A DNA stretch of 6,208 nucleotides, from the NCBI GenBank assembly GCA_005883175.1, contig VAYV01000168.1:1-6208 (forward strand), in the 5' to 3' direction. Positions 1-5,534 of the stretch are shown in pieces. Within the stretch, counting starts at the first letter, position 1. Every line of letters begins with the position of its first letter. The translations under genes and the position numbers were made by a program. The notes beneath the pieces are model-generated. The model searched no databases, was not told the origin of the DNA, and saw only the letters and a list, made by a program, of their open reading frames with translations. This stretch comes from Actinomycetota bacterium. GTDB lineage: Bacteria; Actinomycetota; AC-67.

Positions 1-174
1 TCGAACCAATGTCTGCTCGGATACTCCCGCGACGAGCGCACCGGCCGGATCATCGCGGTTTCCGCGATCGACAACCTCGGCAAGGGAGCCGCCGGGCAAG
101 CGCTCCAGAACGCGAACCTGGTGCTCGGACTCCCTGAAGACGAAGGCCTCACCGGGGGAGGGCTGTACCCGTGA
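1..174 (+). CDS. argC: N-acetyl-gamma-glutamyl-phosphate reductase, C-terminal end (partial)
   Basis: This is the last 57 codons of ArgC, read in frame from base 1 to the TGA at 172-174. ArgC is the NADPH-dependent enzyme that reduces N-acetylglutamyl phosphate to N-acetylglutamate semialdehyde, the third step of arginine synthesis, in the cytoplasm. The visible part contains the family's conserved C-terminal block AIDNLGKGAAGQALQNANL, followed by a typical short tail ending in GGGLYP. The catalytic cysteine and the nucleotide-binding domain lie upstream of the window. The stop codon overlaps the argJ GTG start in the string GTGA (171-174). The codons for the Gly-rich tail also supply the purine-rich ribosome binding site of argJ. 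Identity is secure from the motif and from the argJ, argB and argD genes that follow. Confidence 0.95.
   Translation, partial: SNQCLLGYSRDERTGRIIAVSAIDNLGKGAAGQALQNANLVLGLPEDEGLTGGGLYP
156..162 (+). promoter_or_regulatory. Ribosome binding site of argJ
   Basis: GGGAGGG at 156-162 lies inside the last codons of argC, 8 bases before the GTG start of argJ at 171. It is a strong Shine-Dalgarno match and supports the GTG as the true start, even though it overlaps the argC stop. Confidence 0.7.
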
Positions 175-1340
175 AGCTTCCGGAAGGCTTCAGAGCGTCC
201 GGAGTCGCGTGCGGCTTGAAGCCGAGCGGCAACCCCGATCTCGGCATGATCGTTTCCGATCTTCCTGCAACGGCAGCCGGCGTCTTCACAACGAACCGCG
301 TCCAAGCCGCTCCGGTACAGCTCACCCGCCGGCACATCCGCCGCGGCTCCGCGCGCGCGATCGTCGCGAATGCGGGCAACGCGAACGCGTGTACCGGCAA
401 GGAGGGCTACGCTGACGCACGCGCGATGGCCGAGCATGCCGCGCGCGGCCTGAAAACGTCCAAGGAACGCGTGCTCGTCAACTCGACCGGCATCATCGGC
501 GTTCCGCTCGACATGGCGAAGGTGCGGCAGGGGATCGACGAAGCCACGAACGCTCTGTCGACGGAGGGAGCCGCGGACTTCGCCGCCGCGATCATGACGA
601 CCGATACGAGACCGAAGACGGCCGACGCGACGGTCGGCCCGGCTCGTATCGCCGGTTTCGCGAAAGGCGCCGGCATGATCGCGCCCGAGATGGCAACACT
701 TCTCGCCTTCATCGTGACCGACGCGGCCGTCGAGCGCGGGCTGCTCGTCGAGGCGCTCAAGGAGTCGAGCGCAGGCACGTTCAACGCGATCAGCGTCGAT
801 GGCTGCCGCTCGACGAACGACACGCTGCTCGTGCTGGCGAACGGCGCCGCGGAGAACGAACCGATCGGCGCGGAGCACCCGCTGGCCGGGGCATTCCGAG
901 ACGCCCTGAACGAGGTATGTGCGTCGCTGGCGCGACAGATCGTCGAGGACGGCGAAGGTGCGACCAAGGTCGTTTCGATCGTGGTCGAGGGTGCGACGAG
1001 CCCACGCGAGGCGCGGCGCGCGGCCGGCACCGTCGCCGATTCCGTGCTGCTGCGGTGCGCGCTCAACGGCGCCGATCCCAACTGGGGCCGTGTGCTCGCC
1101 GCGCTCGGAACGTCGGGGATCCCCTTCGATCCCAACGTGGTGGACGTCTGGCTCGGCGGTCAGCTGCTGTGCCAGAACGGTGCGCCGGGTCCCGGAGATG
1201 CCGCCAAGGCGCGCGCGGCTCTCCTCGACCGCGACGTCGAGGTTCGGATCGGGATGAAGCGGGGCGACGCGACGGCGACGGTCCTGACGAATGATCTCTC
1301 GGCGGACTATGTGCGGATCAACGCGGAGTACACGACGTGA
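171..1340 (+). CDS. argJ: Glutamate N-acetyltransferase / ornithine acetyltransferase ArgJ
   Basis: The 389-residue protein is full length for the ArgJ family. It moves the acetyl group from N-acetylornithine to glutamate, which releases ornithine and recycles the acetyl group. Some ArgJ enzymes also use acetyl-CoA to make N-acetylglutamate; sequence alone does not tell which type this is. The precursor is expected to cut itself between Ala175 and Thr176 in the motif KGAGMIAPEMATLL (165-178), giving two chains with Thr176 as nucleophile. The STGIIG segment at 105-110 matches the oxyanion-hole region. The N-terminal part (GVACGLKPSG, AAGVFTTNRVQAAPV) and the C-terminal INAEYTT are also typical of the family. 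The GTG start is chosen because it gives the expected N-terminus and has a good ribosome binding site. It overlaps argC by 4 bp, and the stop overlaps the argB start by 4 bp. Confidence 0.97.
   Translation: MKLPEGFRASGVACGLKPSGNPDLGMIVSDLPATAAGVFTTNRVQAAPVQLTRRHIRRGSARAIVANAGNANACTGKEGYADARAMAEHAARGLKTSKERVLVNSTGIIGVPLDMAKVRQGIDEATNALSTEGAADFAAAIMTTDTRPKTADATVGPARIAGFAKGAGMIAPEMATLLAFIVTDAAVERGLLVEALKESSAGTFNAISVDGCRSTNDTLLVLANGAAENEPIGAEHPLAGAFRDALNEVCASLARQIVEDGEGATKVVSIVVEGATSPREARRAAGTVADSVLLRCALNGADPNWGRVLAALGTSGIPFDPNVVDVWLGGQLLCQNGAPGPGDAAKARAALLDRDVEVRIGMKRGDATATVLTNDLSADYVRINAEYTT
1325..1328 (+). promoter_or_regulatory. Ribosome binding site of argB
   Basis: GGAG at 1325-1328, within the last codons of argJ, lies 8 bases before the GTG at 1337. 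It supports the GTG start of argB, which overlaps the argJ stop in GTGA (1337-1340). Confidence 0.6.
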
Positions 1341-2182
1341 TCAGCGCGCTCGAGAAGTCTCGCATCCTCATGGAGGCGCTTCCGTACATCAAGCGCTATT
1401 ACGGGCGCACCGTCGTCGTGAAGTACGGCGGCGCCGCGATGGACGATCCTGCATTACGCGAGTCGTTCGCGAACGATATCGTCTTGATGCGCTACGTGGG
1501 GATGAATCCGGTGGTCGTGCACGGCGGCGGCCCGCAGGTCACCGCGCACATCGAGAAGCTCGGCGGCAAGGCGACGTTCGTCGACGGCTATCGCGTGACG
1601 ACGGCCGAGGATCTCGAGGTCGTGCGCATGGTGCTCGCCGGTGTCATCAACAAAGACATCGTCGCGCTGATCAACCGGCACGGCACGATGGCGGCCGGCC
1701 TTTCCGGTGAAGACGGTGCGCTCGTTCGCGTTCGGAAGAAGATCGGCACGACCGACCTCGGTTTCTTCGGCGACGTCGAGCAGGTGAATCCCGGGATCGT
1801 GACGGACCTGCTCCGCGACTTCATCCCCGTCATCGCGACACTGGGCGTCGATGAGAACGGACAGACCTACAACGTCAATGCCGACGAGGTCGCGGCTGCG
1901 ATCGCGGAAGCGCTCGGCGCGGAGAAGCTCGTTTTCCTCACGAACGTGAACGGGATCCTGGACGGATCGGGGTCACTTCTGACGCAAGTGAGCGCCGACG
2001 GCGTGGAGCGTCTCCGGTCCGACGGCGTCCTGACTGCCGGCATGCTCCCGAAGGTCGACGCTGCGCTGCGCGCGATCAAGGGCGGCGTCCCGCGGGTGAC
2101 GATCTTGGACGGCCGAGCGGAACACGCGCTGCTCCTGGAGATATTCACCGACCAAGGCGTGGGAACGATGGTGACGGCATGA
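1337..2182 (+). CDS. argB: Acetylglutamate kinase ArgB, arginine-sensitive type
   Basis: The 281-residue protein is an amino acid kinase family member that phosphorylates N-acetylglutamate with ATP, the second and usually controlling step of arginine synthesis. Family motifs seen in order are KYGGAAM (29-35, with Lys29 at the phosphoryl transfer site), VVHGGGP (60-66, acetylglutamate-binding glycine loop), YNVNADEVAAAIA (178-190), LTNVNGIL (201-208) and TAGMLPKVDAA (233-243, with Lys239). An N-terminal helix before the first strand (ALPYIKRYYGRT, 14-25) and the C-terminal stretch EHALLLEIFTDQGVGTM (262-278) resemble the hexameric kinases that are inhibited by arginine. Feedback inhibition is therefore predicted, but this is inference from family resemblance. 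The start is GTG and overlaps argJ by 4 bp. The stop overlaps the argD ATG in ATGA (2179-2182). Confidence 0.97.
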   Translation: MISALEKSRILMEALPYIKRYYGRTVVVKYGGAAMDDPALRESFANDIVLMRYVGMNPVVVHGGGPQVTAHIEKLGGKATFVDGYRVTTAEDLEVVRMVLAGVINKDIVALINRHGTMAAGLSGEDGALVRVRKKIGTTDLGFFGDVEQVNPGIVTDLLRDFIPVIATLGVDENGQTYNVNADEVAAAIAEALGAEKLVFLTNVNGILDGSGSLLTQVSADGVERLRSDGVLTAGMLPKVDAALRAIKGGVPRVTILDGRAEHALLLEIFTDQGVGTMVTA

Positions 2183-3384
2183 ACCTCGAGCAGATCGAGG
2201 CGCTCGACGGCCGCTACCACATGAATGTGTACGGGCGGCAGCCGGTTGCATTCGTCCGAGGCGAGGGCGCCGTGCTGTGGGATACCGACGGGAAGGAGTA
2301 CCTCGACTTCCTCGCGGGGATCGCGGTGATGAGCGTCGGTCACTCGCATCCGAAGGTCGTCGAAGCCGTTCGCGAGCAGGCCGGCACGCTGACGCACGTC
2401 TCCAACCTCTTCTATACCGAGCCGCAGGCCGTGCTGGCGGAGCGGCTCCACGACCTTCTCGGGTGGGGGAAGGTCTTCTTCGCCAACTCGGGCGCCGAGG
2501 CGAACGAGTGCGCGCTGAAGCTGGCACGTCGCTGGGCGCGCGCGCAGGGCTCCGCCGAGCGCTCCGGCGTGGTCGTGGCGCTCGGGTCCTTCCACGGACG
2601 GACGTTCACCACATTGGCCGCGACCGGACAGCCGCACAAGCACGAGCCGTTCGCACCGCTGCCCGCGTGGTTCACGTACGTCGCATTGAACGACGAAGAG
2701 GCGCTCGAGCAGGCCGTCGGAGACGAGACGACGGCGGTCTTGCTCGAGGTCGTGCAAGGTGAGGGCGGCGTTCGCCTCGCGACACCGGAGTACCTCACGG
2801 CTGCTCGCAAGTTCTGCGACGAGCGGGGCGCTGCATTGATCTTCGACGAGGTCCAGACGGGCCTCGGCCGGACGGGGAAATGGTTCGCGTTCCAGCACTA
2901 CGACGTCGCGCCGCACATCGTCACGCTTGCGAAGGCGCTCGGCGCCGGCCTCCCGATCGGGGCGTGCATCGCACGCGAGGACGTCGCAGACGCGTTCAAG
3001 CCGGGGGACCACGCCACGACGTTCGGCGGTGGGCCGGTGCCGTGCGTGGCAGCGCTCGCGGTTCTCGATGTCATCGAGAGCGAAGGGCTCGTGGCGCGCG
3101 CGGCAGAGGCGGGCGAGAAGCTGATCAGCATGTTGTCCGCCGCAACCGAGGGGAACGGGGCCGTCGGCGAGATCCGCGGCCTCGGCTTGCTGATCGCGAT
3201 CGAGCTTGCCGGCGATTGGGCAGCCGAGATCGTCGGCAAGGCGCTCGCGCGCGGGCTGATCGTGAACAACGTGACGCCGAATGCCGTCCGGCTGGCACCG
3301 CCGCTGATCGTCTCCGACGAACAGATCGAGCAGGCCGTCGAGATCCTGGTCGGCATCCTTTCCGGGTACGGTGACGCGTCATGA
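2179..3384 (+). CDS. argD: Acetylornithine aminotransferase ArgD
   Basis: The 401-residue protein is a class III pyridoxal-phosphate aminotransferase of normal length. It converts N-acetylglutamate semialdehyde plus glutamate to N-acetylornithine and 2-oxoglutarate. Visible motifs are NSGAEANE (103-110, cofactor phosphate contact), SFHGRTFTTLAATG (137-150), QGEGG (193-197), FDEVQTGLGRTG (222-233, with the Asp that contacts the pyridine ring) and TLAKALGAGLPIGA (249-262), where Lys252 should form the Schiff base. The motif after it reads HATTFGGGPVPC (278-289), with Gly where many family members have Asn (FGGNP). The ATG start overlaps the argB stop and has only a weak ribosome site (GGTGA, 2170-2174), so translation probably depends on coupling to argB. 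Position beside argB and argC supports the arginine role over related ornithine or GABA aminotransferases. Confidence 0.95.
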   Translation: MNLEQIEALDGRYHMNVYGRQPVAFVRGEGAVLWDTDGKEYLDFLAGIAVMSVGHSHPKVVEAVREQAGTLTHVSNLFYTEPQAVLAERLHDLLGWGKVFFANSGAEANECALKLARRWARAQGSAERSGVVVALGSFHGRTFTTLAATGQPHKHEPFAPLPAWFTYVALNDEEALEQAVGDETTAVLLEVVQGEGGVRLATPEYLTAARKFCDERGAALIFDEVQTGLGRTGKWFAFQHYDVAPHIVTLAKALGAGLPIGACIAREDVADAFKPGDHATTFGGGPVPCVAALAVLDVIESEGLVARAAEAGEKLISMLSAATEGNGAVGEIRGLGLLIAIELAGDWAAEIVGKALARGLIVNNVTPNAVRLAPPLIVSDEQIEQAVEILVGILSGYGDAS

Positions 3385-3779
3385 GCGACGCGGGGTCCAT
3401 CAAAGTCTGGGTTCTCGTCTTCGTCGCGCTCTTCGGCGTCGGCACCGTGGCCTTGGTCGGGATCGGGTGCGCGGTGGGCGCGAACCAATGCCCGTTCGTG
3501 AAGCACAAAGCCCTTACGACGACCGACGGGATGACGCTATATCAATCGACATGTATCGGGTGCCACGGCGCCCGCGGCGAAGGAGGCACGGCCGATGCGC
3601 CACCACTTCGGTCCGGAGAAGCCGCGACGATGACTCTCCCGCAGATCGAAGCGAAGATAGCGAACGGCAAGCCGTTCTTCATGCCGGCCTATTCGAAGAA
3701 GAAGAAACACGGCACCTTCAGCGATGCCCAGATCCAAGCCGTCGCGGAATACGTGATCTCACTCAGGACGACGTCATGA
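3381..3779 (+). CDS. Small membrane-anchored class I cytochrome c
   Basis: The 132-residue protein has one hydrophobic segment at about 8-30 followed by a single class I (CBB3-type) cytochrome c domain. The haem attachment site is CIGCH (58-62), and the likely sixth ligand is Met101 in FFMPAY, followed by the usual C-terminal helix (FSDAQIQAVAEYVISL, 113-128). The uncleaved-looking N-terminal segment suggests that the haem domain faces outside the cytoplasmic membrane. Cys30 (GIGC) might be a lipidation site, but Gly at the -3 position fits the lipobox poorly. Cys30 and Cys37 are two extra cysteines beyond the haem pair, and a KKKK run lies at 106-109. The electron donor and acceptor cannot be read from the sequence. 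It has no known role in arginine synthesis, yet its start overlaps the argD stop (ATGA, 3381-3384) and its stop overlaps the next gene's start, so it is in the operon. Confidence 0.9.
   Translation: MSDAGSIKVWVLVFVALFGVGTVALVGIGCAVGANQCPFVKHKALTTTDGMTLYQSTCIGCHGARGEGGTADAPPLRSGEAATMTLPQIEAKIANGKPFFMPAYSKKKKHGTFSDAQIQAVAEYVISLRTTS
3765..3768 (+). promoter_or_regulatory. Ribosome binding site of the response regulator gene
   Basis: AGGA at 3765-3768, inside the last cytochrome c codons, is 7 bases before the ATG at 3776. With the ATGA overlap it favours 3776 over longer in-frame extensions as the start. Confidence 0.5.
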
Positions 3780-4165
3780 GTGATCGGAAGCCGCTGATCT
3801 TGGTCGTCGAAGACGACCCTTCGGTGCAGAACCTCTTGAAAGTGTTGCTCGAGGCGGAGGGATACGAGGTCATCCATGCCGAAGACGGGCTCGAGGGGCT
3901 CGTCAAGATGGAGCTGCAGCACCCCTCGCTCGTCATCCTCGACCTCATGATGCCCAACGTGACCGGCGACCGAGTGATCGACGAGATCCGCGGCGACGTT
4001 CGGCTGAACCGCGTGCCGCTGATCGTCGTGTCCGGGCGGCACGACGTACACGAATCGTTCGACGACGTCCTCGGTCCGAACAATGTGTTCGCGAAGCCTC
4101 TCGATCCTGCCGCGCTGCTCGAGCGGGTCGCCGAGCTGCTGGGGGAGGCCGGGTATGAAGCGTGA
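3776..4165 (+). CDS. Single-domain response regulator (CheY-like receiver, no output domain)
   Basis: The 129-residue protein is one complete receiver domain and nothing more. The acidic pocket is Glu12-Asp13-Asp14 (VVEDDPS), the phosphorylated residue should be Asp56 (ILDLMMP), the switch Ser is Ser86 (VVSGR) and the conserved Lys is Lys107 (FAKPLD). All residues needed for phosphorylation are present, so it is probably active. There is no DNA-binding or enzymatic output domain, so it would act by protein contact, in a phosphorelay, or as a phosphate sink. No histidine kinase is encoded in the window. The open frame continues upstream to 3371, but that part runs out of frame through the cytochrome gene. 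The ATG at 3776 gives the normal receiver N-terminus and overlaps the cytochrome stop by 4 bp. The 3' end overlaps argF by 11 bp. Its partner and target are unknown. Confidence 0.92.
   Translation: MSDRKPLILVVEDDPSVQNLLKVLLEAEGYEVIHAEDGLEGLVKMELQHPSLVILDLMMPNVTGDRVIDEIRGDVRLNRVPLIVVSGRHDVHESFDDVLGPNNVFAKPLDPAALLERVAELLGEAGYEA
4141..4148 (+). promoter_or_regulatory. Strong ribosome binding site of argF
   Basis: GGGGGAGG at 4141-4148 lies within the end of the response regulator gene, 6 bases before the ATG at 4155. It is among the strongest Shine-Dalgarno matches in the window. It decides the argF start, because an in-frame ATG at 4083 would add 24 residues unlike the family N-terminus. Confidence 0.75.
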
Positions 4166-5066
4166 CTTCCTTGCGATCGAATCGCTGACCACCGAAGAGC
4201 TTCACGCATTGCTCGACCGGGCCGCGAAGATGAAGGCCGATCGGCGCCCCAGCGACGTCCTGGCGGGCCGCTCGATCGGGATGATCTTCGAGAAGCCGTC
4301 GACGCGGACGCGCGTGTCATTCGAGGTGGCCATCGCCGAGCTCGGCGCGCATGCCGTCGTGTTGAACGCATCCGAGCTTCAGCTCGGCCGGGGCGAGACG
4401 ATCGAGGATACTGCGCGCGTCCTGTCGCGGTACTTGCACGCGCTCGTCGTCCGAACGTTCGAGCATGACCGGCTCGAGCGGCTCGCACAGTGGGGCGATA
4501 TCCCGATCGTGAACGCGCTGTCCGATCTCATGCACCCGTGTCAGGCGCTCGCCGACCTCCTGACTGTGAAGGAGCGGTTCGGGAAGCTGGAAGGGGTATC
4601 GCTGACGTACGTCGGCGACGGGAACAACGTCGCGCACTCGCTGCTAACGGGCTGCGCGATGGTGGGGATGAACATCACGGTCGCGACGCCGGCCGGCTAC
4701 GAGCCGATCAGCCAGATCGTGAAGCGCGCGGAGGAGCTCGCCGCCGGAACGGGCGCGCGCGTCGAGGTGACGACCGATGCCGCAGCAGCGGCCGAGGGCG
4801 CCGACGTCTTGTACACGGACGTGTGGGCCTCGATGGGACAGGAGCGCGAAGTGGAAGAACGCCGCCTGATCTTCGCGCCGTATCAGGTGAACACCGCGCT
4901 CGTCGCGCGCTCGGCATCGAACGCGATCGTGATGCACTGCCTCCCGGCGCACCGGGGTGAGGAGATCACGGACGAGGTCATCGAAGGACCGCAGTCGGTG
5001 GTGTGGGATCAGGCCGAGAATCGCTTGCACGCGCAGAAGGCGCTCCTGGAATGGTTGCTGACATGA
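4155..5066 (+). CDS. argF: Ornithine carbamoyltransferase ArgF
   Basis: The 303-residue protein is full length for anabolic ornithine carbamoyltransferase. It joins carbamoyl phosphate and ornithine to make citrulline and is normally a cytoplasmic trimer. Visible signatures are FEKPSTRTRVSFE (45-57, with STRTR at 49-53 binding carbamoyl phosphate), HPCQALADLLT (127-137), DVWASMGQE (222-230, where the SMG motif marks ornithine as substrate) and HCLPAHRGEEI (261-271, with the catalytic Cys262). These separate it from aspartate carbamoyltransferase. A catabolic version is unlikely given the biosynthetic neighbours. The ATG at 4155 follows a strong ribosome site and gives the usual N-terminus (KRDFLAIESLTTEEL). 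The start overlaps the response regulator by 11 bp, the only overlap in this operon that is not 4 bp. The stop overlaps the argR ATG in ATGA (5063-5066). Confidence 0.97.
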   Translation: MKRDFLAIESLTTEELHALLDRAAKMKADRRPSDVLAGRSIGMIFEKPSTRTRVSFEVAIAELGAHAVVLNASELQLGRGETIEDTARVLSRYLHALVVRTFEHDRLERLAQWGDIPIVNALSDLMHPCQALADLLTVKERFGKLEGVSLTYVGDGNNVAHSLLTGCAMVGMNITVATPAGYEPISQIVKRAEELAAGTGARVEVTTDAAAAAEGADVLYTDVWASMGQEREVEERRLIFAPYQVNTALVARSASNAIVMHCLPAHRGEEITDEVIEGPQSVVWDQAENRLHAQKALLEWLLT

Positions 5067-5533
5067 AGGCGAACAGGCACCGCTTGATCGTGCGCCTGTT
5101 GCGACGGCAAGCGATCACGAGCCAAGGCGAGCTCGCTGCGCTGTTGCGCGCGCAAGGCCAGCCGGTCACTCAAGCCACGTTGTCGAGGGACCTCGAAGAG
5201 CTGGGCGCGTTCAAGGCGCGTGAGCCGGACGGGCGCGTCGCGTACCGCCTTCCCGACGAGCCGCCACAGAACGGCGACCACCTACGCCGCATGCTGCTGG
5301 AGTTCGTCTCCGACGTCGACGCGTCCGGACCCCTCGTCGTCCTGCGGACGCCGCCGGGATGCGCGCAGCCGGTCGCGCGCGCGATCGACACGGGCACGGT
5401 GAAGGACGTCATCGCGACCGTCGCCGGCGACGACACGGTTCTCGTCGTGTGCCGGGAAGGCGTGGCCGGCCGCACCGTCGCGCGCCGGCTCGAAGCGTTG
5501 GCCGCTGAAACGAACACATCGAAGGGAGCATGA
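5063..5533 (+). CDS. argR: Arginine repressor ArgR
   Basis: The 156-residue protein has the two-domain layout of ArgR. An N-terminal winged helix-turn-helix (about 1-65) carries the signature TQATLSRDLEELGAFK (36-51). A C-terminal domain (about 75-150) forms the hexamer and binds arginine; it shows TPPGCAQPVARAID (96-109) and AGDDTVLVV (121-129), where Asp123-Asp124 match the arginine-contacting pair. With arginine bound, the hexamer is expected to repress arg operators, probably including the promoter of this same operon, which would make it autoregulatory. No operator was recognised in this window. The ATG at 5063 is chosen because it forms ATGA with the argF stop, as at other junctions here. 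An in-frame ATG at 5051 would add four residues and cannot be excluded, because neither has a strong ribosome site. Confidence 0.95.
   Translation: MKANRHRLIVRLLRRQAITSQGELAALLRAQGQPVTQATLSRDLEELGAFKAREPDGRVAYRLPDEPPQNGDHLRRMLLEFVSDVDASGPLVVLRTPPGCAQPVARAIDTGTVKDVIATVAGDDTVLVVCREGVAGRTVARRLEALAAETNTSKGA
5522..5528 (+). promoter_or_regulatory. Ribosome binding site of argG
   Basis: AAGGGAG at 5522-5528 lies in the last codons of argR, 6 bases before the GTG at 5535. It selects this GTG as the argG start. The ATG at 5530 is useless, because its reading frame stops after two codons. Confidence 0.7.
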
Positions 5534-5534
5534 G

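Noticed and set aside
407..1135. A 242-codon open frame on the - strand opposite argJ
   Set aside because: Its Ser/Ala/Arg-rich composition and lack of family motifs mark it as a shadow of argJ.
1867..3012. A 381-codon open frame on the - strand opposite argB and argD
   Set aside because: It is antisense to two clearly conserved genes. Its protein is Arg/Leu/Glu-rich without a recognisable motif, as expected for the complement of high-GC coding sequence.
3376..3390. Possible mobile-element scar at the left edge of the cytochrome gene
   Set aside because: No inverted or direct repeats, transposase remnants or obvious change in base composition were seen. Both edges of the pair are plain gene overlaps.
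3371..3775. Upstream in-frame extension of the response regulator, which would give a 264-residue protein
   Set aside because: The added 135 residues are Arg-rich and read out of frame through the cytochrome c gene. The receiver N-terminus begins properly at 3776, with an overlap and a ribosome site.
4083..4154. Earlier in-frame ATG for argF
   Set aside because: It adds 24 residues unlike the family, deep inside the receiver gene, whereas the ATG at 4155 has a strong ribosome site.
3763..4488. A 241-codon open frame on the - strand across the receiver and argF
   Set aside because: It spans two well-supported + strand genes and is Arg/Ser-rich without any domain.
5003..5062. Earlier in-frame start for argR
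   Set aside because: It would overlap argF by over 60 bases and add a non-conserved extension. The ATGA at 5063 matches other junctions. Only the ATG at 5051 remains a minor alternative.
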